In this document: positions 38,271 through 45,334 of the stretch, in pieces | Position numbering within the stretch: the stretch's first letter is position 1 | Layout: the number at the start of each line of letters is the position of its first letter | Source of the DNA: Allobosea sp. | Lineage (GTDB): Bacteria > Pseudomonadota > Alphaproteobacteria > Rhizobiales > Beijerinckiaceae | Assembly (NCBI RefSeq): GCF_017308075.1 | Contig: NZ_JAFKFX010000036.1 | Location: 62,001 to 126,000, forward strand | Direction of reading: 5' to 3' | Length of the DNA stretch: 64,000 nt | Notes under the pieces: model-generated | What the model was told of the DNA's origin: nothing | The model's input: only the letters and a program-made list of their open reading frames with translations | The model's database searches: none | Made by a program: the position numbers and the translations under genes

Positions 38271-39443
38271 ATGGTGACATCCTCCGACATGCCGACCGAG
38301 CTCGCGGAGCCGGCCTCCGCCTCGCTCAGCGGCAAGTCCGGCGTGCTGCCGCGCCAGGACATCCGCACCCTCGTCGGCCGCGGCATGGTGCGCTCGATCT
38401 CGGGCGTGATCGCCGAGAGCCAGTACCAGCCGGCGAGCCTCGATCTGCGCCTCGGCGACAAGGCCTATCGCGTCCGCGCCAGCTTCCTGCCCGGGCTGAA
38501 CAAGAGCGTCGAGCAGGTGCTCGAGGATCTCGCCCAGGACGAGGTCTCGCTCGAGAACGGCGCCATCCTCGAGAAGAACTGCGTCTATGTCGTCGAGCTG
38601 ATGGAGTCGCTTGTCGACCTGCCGGCAACGATCTCGGCCTTCGCCAATCCGAAGAGTTCGACCGGGCGGCTCGACGTCTTCACGCGGCTGATCGCCGATC
38701 GCAGCGAGGTCTTCGACAGCGTCGCCGGCGGCTATTCCGGTAAGCTTTACGCCGAGATCTCGCCGTCGAGCTTCTCGATCAAGGTTCGCAAGGGCAGCCG
38801 GCTCAACCAGCTCCGCTTCCGCCGCCGTGGCGGGGGCCAGGAGGAGGCCTCGGGCTTTCGGGTTTCGGACCGGGATCTGCGCCTCGTCCATGAGCGCACG
38901 CCGCTGGTCGACGGACCGGCGACGATCCGCAACGGCCTCGTCTTTCGCATCCATCTCGCCGGCGCCAGCGATGACGAGATCATCGGCTACCAGGCTCAGC
39001 GCTTCACCGATGTGATCGATGTCGATCGCGTCGGCCAGTACGCCGTCGAGGATTTCTGGACGCCGCTCTACACCAGGGGCCGCAAGCGCCTGATCCTCGA
39101 TCCCCACCAGTTCTACATCCTCGCCTCGAAGGAGCGCCTGCACATCCCGGCGGGCTTTGCCGCCGAGATGGCGCCGATCGATCCGAGCATGGGCGAGTTC
39201 CGGGTCCACTATGCCGGCTTCTTCGATCCCGGTTTCGGCGTCGGTGCCGATGGCGCGCCCGGCAGCCGCGGCGTGCTCGAAGTGCGCAGCCACGAGGTGC
39301 CCTTCGTGCTGGAGGACGGCCAGGTCGTCGGCCGCCTCGCCTTCGAGAAGATGGCGGCCGAGCCGGACGCGCTCTATGGCGATATCGGCACCTCGAATTA
39401 CCAGGGCCAGGCCCTGAAGCTCTCCAAGCATTTCCGCAGCTAG
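38271..39443 (+). CDS. dcd: Two-domain 2'-deoxycytidine 5'-triphosphate deaminase
   Basis: Deaminates dCTP to dUTP for thymidylate synthesis. Standard Dcd is about 190 residues; this 390-residue protein consists of two dUTPase/Dcd-fold halves, a form described in Rhizobiales. The first half contains QPASLDLRLGDKAYRVRASF and the phosphate-binding SSTGRLDVFTRLI; the second repeats the fold with FYILASKERLHIPAGFAAEM and GGVLEVRS-like strands (written GVLEVRSHEVPF). ATG 38271 is preceded by a GC-poor 214-bp gap to the divergent apaG. Which half keeps catalysis cannot be judged by eye. Confidence 0.88.
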   Translation: MVTSSDMPTELAEPASASLSGKSGVLPRQDIRTLVGRGMVRSISGVIAESQYQPASLDLRLGDKAYRVRASFLPGLNKSVEQVLEDLAQDEVSLENGAILEKNCVYVVELMESLVDLPATISAFANPKSSTGRLDVFTRLIADRSEVFDSVAGGYSGKLYAEISPSSFSIKVRKGSRLNQLRFRRRGGGQEEASGFRVSDRDLRLVHERTPLVDGPATIRNGLVFRIHLAGASDDEIIGYQAQRFTDVIDVDRVGQYAVEDFWTPLYTRGRKRLILDPHQFYILASKERLHIPAGFAAEMAPIDPSMGEFRVHYAGFFDPGFGVGADGAPGSRGVLEVRSHEVPFVLEDGQVVGRLAFEKMAAEPDALYGDIGTSNYQGQALKLSKHFRS

Positions 39444-39794
39444 AGCGGCGGACCGAAAAGTGGGCTCCGCTTTTCGGAGGGGCGTGATGCCTCGATAAGG
39501 CGAGGGATCGCCGGTTCGCGTCCGTTGGGACGTGCGGCGGTTCTGACGAAAATGGCCGCTCCCCTGCACGGCCAGCCCAATCCTTTGTTAGCTGCGAATC
39601 CCGATCTCCTGTCCGATCCACGGGCGCGCTGGCGACAAAATGGCGATTTCGTGTCAAATGGCGCCAAGTACCGCCTGCGACGTCGGTCTGCGATCGGCGG
39701 CGCGTTCATGTCCGTGTCACCGGCGGGGGCGTTTCTGACGCCCATCCGCTCCATGGCTTTCGTGGCCATCTATTTACAGAGGAAGGATTTTCTC
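39444..39794. other. 351-bp intergenic region
   Basis: No supported gene. It begins with the CCGAAAAG hairpin after dcd and ends with the GGAAGGA ribosome-binding site of the small lipoprotein gene. The middle contains one GANTC site near 39597 but no clear promoter or palindrome. Confidence 0.5.
39452..39476 (+). terminator. Hairpin after dcd (terminator or REP-like)
   Basis: CCGAAAAGTGG - GCT - CCGCTTTTCGG forms an 11-bp stem with one T-G wobble, 8 nt after the dcd stop. The CCGAAAAGTGG/CTTTTCGG word is a frequent gene-end element in Rhizobiales (general knowledge). There is no T run beyond the stem. Confidence 0.6.
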
Positions 39795-40091
39795 ATGCGC
39801 GCGCTCATCATCGCCGGCGTTCTCGCGGCCGGGCTCGCCGGTTGCCAGACCGTCGAGCAATCGGCGGCCGAGGCCGACACCGTCTGCCTCGATGCCGGCC
39901 ATCGTCCCGGCACGCGCGCTTTCGAGCGCTGCCGCAGCGACGTCTTCCAGAGCTTCCGCCGCTCCAACGCCCAGGCCAGCAACGCAGTCGCGGCCGGCGT
40001 CGTCGCCGGCGCCGTCGGCGGCGCGGTCATCGCCGCCTCGTCGCGCCGCCATTACGGCTATTACGGCTGCGGCTATTACGGCTGCTGGTAA
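39795..40091 (+). CDS. Small lipoprotein with Gly/Tyr-rich tail
   Basis: 98-residue predicted lipoprotein. MRALIIAGVLAAGLAGC is a compact type II signal with lipobox LAGC (Cys17). The mature part has two Cys (TVCLDAGHRPG and FERCRSD), a hydrophobic glycine-rich stretch resembling a glycine-zipper (VAAGVVAGAVGGAVIAASS), and the tail HYGYYGCGYYGCW with two more Cys. A strong GGAAGGA ribosome-binding site precedes the ATG. The function is unknown; glycine-zipper lipoproteins are usually outer-membrane associated. Confidence 0.85.
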   Translation: MRALIIAGVLAAGLAGCQTVEQSAAEADTVCLDAGHRPGTRAFERCRSDVFQSFRRSNAQASNAVAAGVVAGAVGGAVIAASSRRHYGYYGCGYYGCW

Positions 40092-40205
40092 GCCCGTCAT
40101 GCAGGCGTGCCGGATCGCCCGGCGCGCCTGCCTCTCGCAAATGTCGAGAATGTTGTGCCTGCCCGCTTGCGGCCGGCACATAGGCCCGGCTATATCGACG
40201 GGCGC

Positions 40206-40280
40206 GCGGGCGTAGTTCAGTGGTAGAACGTCAGCTTCCCAAGCTGAATGTCGTCGGTTCGATCCCGATCGCCCGCTCCA
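40206..40280 (+). tRNA. tRNA-Gly (anticodon CCC)
   Basis: Complete cloverleaf: acceptor GCGGGCG pairs with CGCCCGC, D-arm GTTC-AGTGGTA-GAAC, anticodon arm TCAGC-TTCCCAA-GCTGA with anticodon CCC, T-arm GTCGG-TTCGATC-CCGAT, discriminator T and genomically encoded CCA. It reads GGG codons, common in this GC-rich genome. Confidence 0.98.
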
Positions 40281-40560
40281 TCTTCCCTTCCTCAGACCGA
40301 TCTATCCCGAGCCTCGTCATTGCGGGCGCGGAACGCCGTGGCGCTCTGGATGTCGCCGGGGGCGGTCCGGCGATCCCCGGAACAACCGCGGCGGTGCGAT
40401 CGGATCGCGGTCGGACCTGCGGCCTGTTCCGCCCTCAAGCGCATTTGTCGAGCCAGGGGCAGTGCCGGCTCGCGTCAAGCTCATGCGACAGCACGGATGA
40501 TGGCGGCCCTTCCGCGCTTCGAGGCAGCGCGGAAAGGCTCTGGCTGGCAATCAGCCCGCC
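40281..40560. other. 280-bp stretch after tRNA-Gly without supported gene
   Basis: Nothing convincing is seen. The open frames here lack family features and ribosome-binding sites. No copy of the tRNA 3' end (attachment-site duplication) was found nearby, so there is no direct sign of integration. Confidence 0.5.
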
Positions 40561-41550
40561 CTATTGCGCTTGCAGGGTCACGCCGGCCTTGCCGGCCACG
40601 TCCTTCCAGCGCGCGATGTCGGCGGCCAGGAAGGCCTTGAACTCGGCCGGCGAGTTGCAGACCGTCTCGCCGCCGAGCACGGCGAGCTTTTCCTGGATCT
40701 GCGTGTCGGCGCAGGCCTTGACGATCTCGGCATGCATGCGCTCGACGATCGCCGGTGGCACGCCCTGCGGGCCGAGCAGGCCGAACCAGGCGACGGTCTC
40801 ATAGCCGGCAAAGCCCGACTCGGCGACGGTCGGCACGTTCGGCAAAGCGGGCGCGCGCTTGGCCGTGGTGACGGCGAGCGGCGTGACCTGGCCGCTGGTG
40901 ACGAGGCCGATCGCCGGCGGCAGGTTCACCGCCATGAACTCGACCTGGCCGGAGACGATGTCGTTCAGCGCCGGGCCGGCGCCGCGATAGGGCACATGCG
41001 TCGCCTCGATCCCGGTCAGGACCTTGAGATATTCGCTGTTCATATGCGCCGAGGAGCCGCTGCCGCCCGAGGCGTAGCTGAGCTTGCCCGGATTGGCCTT
41101 CGCATAGCTGATCAGCTCGGCCATCGACTTCACCGGCAGCTTGGTGCTGGCGATGAAGATGTTCGGCGCCTTGTAGACCAGCGAGACCGGCGTGAAGTCG
41201 CGCATCACATCGTAGGGGATGTTGGCATAGGTCGCGGCGTTGATCCCGTGCGAGCCGGCATTGCCCATGATGAAGGTGTAGCCGTCGGGCGCAGCCCGGG
41301 CCGCCGCCGCCGAGCCGACGACGCCGCCGGCGCCGAGCCGGTTCTCGATCACGAAGGGCTGGCCGAGCGCGCTCTTCAGCTTCTCGGCGATCAGCCGGGC
41401 GGCGATGTCCGAGCCGTCGCCAGGCGCGCTCGGCACGATGATCGTCACCTGGCGTTCCGGCCATTGCTGGGCCGAGGCGGAGCCCGCCATGCTGGTGCAG
41501 CCGAGGGCCGCGACCAGCCCGAATGCCATACCGATGCCGATCCTTCTCAT
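40561..41550 (-). CDS. Bug-family tripartite tricarboxylate transporter receptor
   Basis: Periplasmic receptor of the TctC/Bug family, 329 residues, which binds carboxylates for the TctAB permease. A signal peptide ends about residue 27 (MAGSASAQQ). Family features are PERQVTIIVPSAPGDGSDI, the ligand loop RLGAGGVVGSAAAARAAPDG, and THVPYRGAGPALNDIVSGQV. No tctA/tctB is present in the window, which is normal for Bug proteins. Divergent from the GntR regulator; the two share a 68-80-bp control region with TGATCA palindromes. Confidence 0.94.
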   Translation of the reverse strand: MRRIGIGMAFGLVAALGCTSMAGSASAQQWPERQVTIIVPSAPGDGSDIAARLIAEKLKSALGQPFVIENRLGAGGVVGSAAAARAAPDGYTFIMGNAGSHGINAATYANIPYDVMRDFTPVSLVYKAPNIFIASTKLPVKSMAELISYAKANPGKLSYASGGSGSSAHMNSEYLKVLTGIEATHVPYRGAGPALNDIVSGQVEFMAVNLPPAIGLVTSGQVTPLAVTTAKRAPALPNVPTVAESGFAGYETVAWFGLLGPQGVPPAIVERMHAEIVKACADTQIQEKLAVLGGETVCNSPAEFKAFLAADIARWKDVAGKAGVTLQAQ

Positions 41551-41564
41551 TGCGCTCCTCCAAA

Positions 41565-41627
41565 TATGATCAAAGGCAAAGCTATTTATTGGATTGACAG
41601 GATACGTAACTCACTCTTTTGATCAAA
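41565..41627. promoter_or_regulatory. TTTGATCAAA operator pair and promoter between Bug receptor and GntR genes
   Basis: A perfect palindrome TTTGATCAAA (41618-41627) and a one-mismatch copy TATGATCAAA (41565-41574), 53 bp apart, in the divergent control region. A plus-strand promoter TTGACA (41594-41599) has its -10 position, TTTTGA at 41617-41622, inside the downstream palindrome. That geometry suits GntR autorepression together with control of the receptor gene. Confidence 0.55.
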
Positions 41628-41630
41628 TCA

Positions 41631-42293
41631 ATGCAGACCACCCAAAGCCGCGCTGACTCGGTCAAGGACTGGATCCGGGACGACATCGTCGCCGGCGGCC
41701 TCGCCTTCGGCGCCCGCCTGCGCATCGACGAGCTCGCCAGCCGCTACAGATCGAGCCATATGCCGGTCCGCGAGGCGCTGCGCAGCCTCGCCGGCGAAGG
41801 CCTCGTCGTCTCCGAGACCAACAAGGGCGCACGCGTCGTCACGGTCGACCGGCGCCTTGTCGAGCATCTCTTCACGGTCCGCATCGCGGTCGAGGTCGCA
41901 CTCGCCCGCCAGGCGACCCAGGCGATGACGCGCGATCGGCTGGCCGAGGTCGCGGCGCTGGAGGAGGCCCGGCTGGCCTGCGTGCGGCGCGGCGACTACG
42001 CGCAGGGCGTCGAGATCAACCAGCGCTTCCACCGCCGGATCTATGAGGCGGCGGGCAATGGCGAGGGCCTTGCGGTGCTCGATCGCCACTGGCTGCTGCT
42101 GGCGGCGCTCTGGTCGCGGCTGGGCTATCGTCCGGAGCGCCTCGGCGGCGTCGCCAGCGACCACGAGCATATTCTGCGGGCGCTGCGCGACGGCGATGCC
42201 GAAGCCTGCGGGATCATGACCGCGGCCCATGTCACCAAGACGCGCCAGGACCTGCTGGACCTGATGGCGCAGCGCGGAGAAAGCCTGGCGTGA
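41631..42293 (+). CDS. GntR family regulator with FCD domain
   Basis: 220-residue FadR-subfamily repressor. N-terminal winged helix (VKDWIRDDIVAGGLAFGARL, ELASRYRSSHMPVREALRSL, EGLVV) and a C-terminal all-helical FCD ligand/metal domain (about residues 90-210) with EVAALEEARLACVRRGDYAQ, FHRRIYEAAGN and the final DHEHILRALRDGD. ATG 41631 is preferred over the TTG four codons upstream, which lies within the palindromic operator. Its stop overlaps the enolase-superfamily start by one base (TGATG), so it is co-transcribed with that enzyme and probably senses a substrate or product of it. Confidence 0.9.
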   Translation: MQTTQSRADSVKDWIRDDIVAGGLAFGARLRIDELASRYRSSHMPVREALRSLAGEGLVVSETNKGARVVTVDRRLVEHLFTVRIAVEVALARQATQAMTRDRLAEVAALEEARLACVRRGDYAQGVEINQRFHRRIYEAAGNGEGLAVLDRHWLLLAALWSRLGYRPERLGGVASDHEHILRALRDGDAEACGIMTAAHVTKTRQDLLDLMAQRGESLA

Positions 42294-43420
42294 TGCAAGT
42301 TCTCGACGATCCGATCAGGCAGGTGCGGCTCAGCATCGCCCGGATCACCGACAAGACGCTCTGGTCCTTTGTCGAGATCCGCTGTGCCTCGGGCGCCGAG
42401 GGCGTCGGCGAGGCGAGCCTTGCCGGGCGCGAGCGGGCGCTGCTCGATGCCGCCGTCGAAAACCTGCCGCGCTGGCTCGCCGGCGCGCCGCTGCCCGGCC
42501 TCGACACGCCGCCGCCGCTGCCGGTCGCGGCTTTGCGCACCGCGCTCGACGTCGCGCGCTGCGATGCCGCCGCACGGGCCGAAGGCGTTGGCCTTGCGCG
42601 CCGGCTCGGCGGCGATGCGGCGGCGCGCATCCCGCTCTATGCCAATATCAACCGGCGCACCCGCGACCGTTCGCCCGCCGGCTTCGCGGCGAGTGCCGCC
42701 CATGCCATCGCCCGCGGCTTTCAGGCGGTGAAAATCGCGCCCTTCGACGAGGTCGGCCCCGCTTTGCGCGACGATGCCGAAGGTCGGAAGGCGCTGGATG
42801 CGGGCATCGCCCGGATCGCCGCCGTCCGGGAGGCGCTCGGCCCGGACCGGCGCCTGATGGTCGATTGCCATTGGCGCTTCGGCGAGGCCCTGTCGGCGCG
42901 GCTCGTCGAGGCCATCCGCCCCTTCGGGCTCTACTGGCTCGAATGCCCGGTGGTCGAGGAACCCCGGCAGATCCCGGCACTCGCAGCGATGCGCAAGACG
43001 CTGAATGCGCGCGATACGCTGCTCGCCGGGCTCGAGGAGTTCACCGGCGCCCCGGCCTTCCTCGCCTATGCCGACGCCTATGACGTGATGATGCCGGACA
43101 TGAAATATGTCGGTGGCGTCGACGAGATGCTGCGCACCGCCGAACGGCTCGCCGAACGCGGCATCGCCGTCTCCCCGCATAATCCGACCGGGCCGATCTG
43201 CCACGCGGCAAGCCTCCAGCTCTGCGCCGCCCTGCCGGGCTTCAGCATGCTGGAAATGCAGCTCGACGAGACGCCGCTGTTCTGGTCGCTGGCGCAGCCC
43301 GGTCTGCCGCCGGTCGATGGCGGGTCATCCGCTTTGCCGGCCGGCGCCGGGCTCGGCGTCACCCTCGACCAGCAGGCGATCGGCGAGCTCTCGACGGTCG
43401 ATCTGCGCTTCTCGGCCTGA
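42293..43420 (+). CDS. Enolase superfamily enzyme (mandelate racemase/muconate-lactonizing type)
   Basis: 375-residue enzyme of the MR/MLE group, acting by proton abstraction next to a carboxylate. Predicted active-site residues are Lys147 (AVKIAPF; the second Lys of the usual KxK is Ala), metal ligands Asp191 (MVDCHW), Glu217 (WLECPV) and Glu248/249 (GLEEFTG), and His296 (SPHNPTGP) in the position of the second acid/base. Acid-sugar dehydratases of this superfamily often sit beside GntR regulators and carboxylate receptors, as here. The exact substrate is unknown. Confidence 0.87.
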   Translation: MQVLDDPIRQVRLSIARITDKTLWSFVEIRCASGAEGVGEASLAGRERALLDAAVENLPRWLAGAPLPGLDTPPPLPVAALRTALDVARCDAAARAEGVGLARRLGGDAAARIPLYANINRRTRDRSPAGFAASAAHAIARGFQAVKIAPFDEVGPALRDDAEGRKALDAGIARIAAVREALGPDRRLMVDCHWRFGEALSARLVEAIRPFGLYWLECPVVEEPRQIPALAAMRKTLNARDTLLAGLEEFTGAPAFLAYADAYDVMMPDMKYVGGVDEMLRTAERLAERGIAVSPHNPTGPICHAASLQLCAALPGFSMLEMQLDETPLFWSLAQPGLPPVDGGSSALPAGAGLGVTLDQQAIGELSTVDLRFSA

Positions 43421-43595
43421 GGCGAGGTCGCGGAACCAGCGGAGCGTTCCGGTCGGAGCTCTACGATGGATCTCTGTATGCTTGAGATGTGCGTAGGTTT
43501 CGCGGCGGGCATGCGTGCTCATGCGTGCGCGTGGTCCGTTCACCACCTATCTTCCCTGCTCGCGCCGGATGCGCCTGCCTGATGGAGACCGAACC

Positions 43596-44381
43596 ATGGA
43601 TCTTGGACTCAAGGGAAAACGCGCGCTCGTCCTTGGTGCCAGCCGCGGGCTCGGTGCCACGATCGCGGCGACGCTGGCGGCCGAGGGGGCGAGCGTCGTC
43701 GCGGCGGCCCGCAATCTTGACGCGATCACCGGCTGGGTCGCCGAATTGCCGGCCGAGAGGCGCGGACGGGTCGTCGCCGCCAGGCTCGATCTCGCCGATC
43801 TCGCTTCGGTCGAGGCACTGGCGGAGCAGCTGATCGCCGAGGGCGGCGTCGACATCCTGATCGGCAATTCCGGTGGCCCGCCGCCCGGCGAGGCGCGCGA
43901 AGCCAGGCGCGCCGACTGGCTGCTGCATTTCGAGGCCATGGCCGCCAATCTCTTCCACCTCGCCCAACGCCTGCTGCCGGGCATGATCGAGCGCCGCTGG
44001 GGCCGCATCGTCACCATCGTCTCCTCCGGCGTCGAGCAGCCGATCCCGCGCCTCGCACTCTCCAACGGCATCAGGGCCGCCGTCGTCGGCTGGTCGAAGA
44101 CCCTGTCGACCGAAGTCGCCGGGCAGGGCGTGACCGTGAATGTCGTGCTGCCCGGCCGCATCCATACCGAACGCGTCGACCAGCTTGACGATGCCGCGGC
44201 GGCGCGGGCGGGGGCGACGCGTGATGCCATCGCCAAGGCCTCGATGGCCTCGATCCCGGCCGGGCGCTATGGGCTGCCGCAGGAATTCGCCGACGTCGTC
44301 GCCTTTCTCGCCAGCGAGCGCGCCTCCTATGTCACCGGTGCCAAGATCCGCATCGATGGCGGGCTGATCCGCGGAATCTGA
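43596..44381 (+). CDS. Divergent SDR family oxidoreductase lacking the YxxxK pair
   Basis: 261-residue Rossmann-fold protein. The cofactor motif LGASRGLG (residues 14-21) is intact and the C-terminus ends VTGAKIRIDGGLIRGI, so it is an SDR. The usual catalytic Tyr-x-x-x-Lys is replaced: the aligned segment reads LALSNGIRAAVVGWSK, with Ser and Arg at the two positions. NSGGPPPG replaces NNAG. This subfamily, annotated as 3-oxoacyl reductase-like, is known with these changes, and its chemistry is unclear. It follows the enolase-superfamily gene by 175 bp in the same direction. Confidence 0.85.
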   Translation: MDLGLKGKRALVLGASRGLGATIAATLAAEGASVVAAARNLDAITGWVAELPAERRGRVVAARLDLADLASVEALAEQLIAEGGVDILIGNSGGPPPGEAREARRADWLLHFEAMAANLFHLAQRLLPGMIERRWGRIVTIVSSGVEQPIPRLALSNGIRAAVVGWSKTLSTEVAGQGVTVNVVLPGRIHTERVDQLDDAAAARAGATRDAIAKASMASIPAGRYGLPQEFADVVAFLASERASYVTGAKIRIDGGLIRGI

Positions 44382-44445
44382 GCGGCGGGCACTGCGGCGC
44401 GATGGCCGCTTCCGGCTGAGGCTGCGAGACGCTAGATTGCGAGCC

Positions 44446-44622
44446 ATGGAGATGTCACCACAGACCGAGATCCATGACGAGGCGCCCGCCTCGAAGGTTA
44501 TCCTCTGGCTGTTGGCCGGTGGCGTCGGCCTGCTGCTGCTCGCCGGGCTCCTGCTCTGGTGGCGCGAGGGCGATCGCCTGTTCACCGACGGGCTGATCGC
44601 CGCCATCCTTGCCTGCTTCTGA
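44446..44622 (+). CDS. Small single-pass membrane protein
   Basis: 58-residue protein with one hydrophobic helix (about residues 18-38, KVILWLLAGGVGLLLLAGLL), a charged WWREGDRLFTDG segment and a second hydrophobic tail AAILACF. No family recognised. It ends 31 bp before the first SCO1 gene and could be its small partner. ATG 44446 is used; a TTG three codons upstream is possible. A chance frame cannot be fully excluded, but the membrane-protein composition argues for a gene. Confidence 0.6.
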   Translation: MEMSPQTEIHDEAPASKVILWLLAGGVGLLLLAGLLLWWREGDRLFTDGLIAAILACF

Positions 44623-44653
44623 CCGGCCTCGCCGGTCGACCGAGGGATTTGCC

Positions 44654-45247
44654 TTGAACCGCCGCCTGATCCTGCCTCTCGTCGTGTTCCTGCTCGGCGC
44701 CGCCGCGCTTGCGGCAGCCGCCTTCATCACCTTCGCCCCGGGTGGACGCCAGGCCGGGCAAAGCCAGGCATCGAGCGTCGGCGGGCCCTTCGCGCTGACC
44801 ACGACCGAGGGCAAGACCCTGACCGACAAGGATCTGCGCGGCGCGCCCTTCCTGGTCTTCTTCGGCTTCACCCATTGCCCCGATATCTGCCCGACCAAGC
44901 TGTTCGAGATCTCGGAGGTGCTGCGCGCCGCCGGGACGAAGGGCGAGAAGCTGCGGGCGCTGTTCATCAGCGTCGATCCCGAGCGTGACACGGTCGAGAC
45001 GCTGAAGAGCTATCTCGGCTCCTTCGACCCGCGCATCATCGGTCTCACCGGCGACCGCGCCGCGATCGACGCCGCCATCAAGGCCTATCGCGGCTATTCC
45101 AAGAAGGTGCCGCTCAAGGATGGCGACTACACCATGGACCACACCGCGCTGGTCTATCTGATGGACAAGAATGGCGGCTTCGTCGGCGCCTTCAACATCG
45201 AGCGCCCGCCGGCGGAAGCGGCGCAGGAATGGCTGCGGCATCTCTGA
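44654..45247 (+). CDS. SCO1/SenC copper chaperone-like protein, copy 1
   Basis: 197-residue membrane-anchored thioredoxin-fold protein involved in copper delivery to the CuA centre of cytochrome c oxidase. An N-terminal anchor (residues 5-27) precedes the domain. Copper ligands are complete: Cys75 and Cys79 in THCPDICP and His163 in TMDHTALV. TTG 44654 with GAGGGA upstream is chosen because it puts the anchor at the N-terminus (MNRRLILPLV); a frame open to 44609 would overlap the 58-residue gene. A paralogue lies at 53389-54009. Confidence 0.9.
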   Translation: MNRRLILPLVVFLLGAAALAAAAFITFAPGGRQAGQSQASSVGGPFALTTTEGKTLTDKDLRGAPFLVFFGFTHCPDICPTKLFEISEVLRAAGTKGEKLRALFISVDPERDTVETLKSYLGSFDPRIIGLTGDRAAIDAAIKAYRGYSKKVPLKDGDYTMDHTALVYLMDKNGGFVGAFNIERPPAEAAQEWLRHL

Positions 45248-45334
45248 CGCCGGTTCTCGCGGCGCGCTGCCAGCTCCGATGCGATAATACTAGGATAAAT
45301 CACCGTGACCGTGTCCGAACGGACGCGCGGCGAT

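Noticed and set aside
33223-39443. argD-argF-hslO with argE-apaG as a novel arginine island
   Set aside because: This arrangement of arginine genes with hslO is ordinary in alphaproteobacteria.
40206-40560. tRNA-Gly as an integration site of a mobile island
   Set aside because: No integrase gene and no duplicated tRNA 3' end were found; a weak match (TTCGATCCC near 53273) is too short. Only the neighbourhood suggests it.
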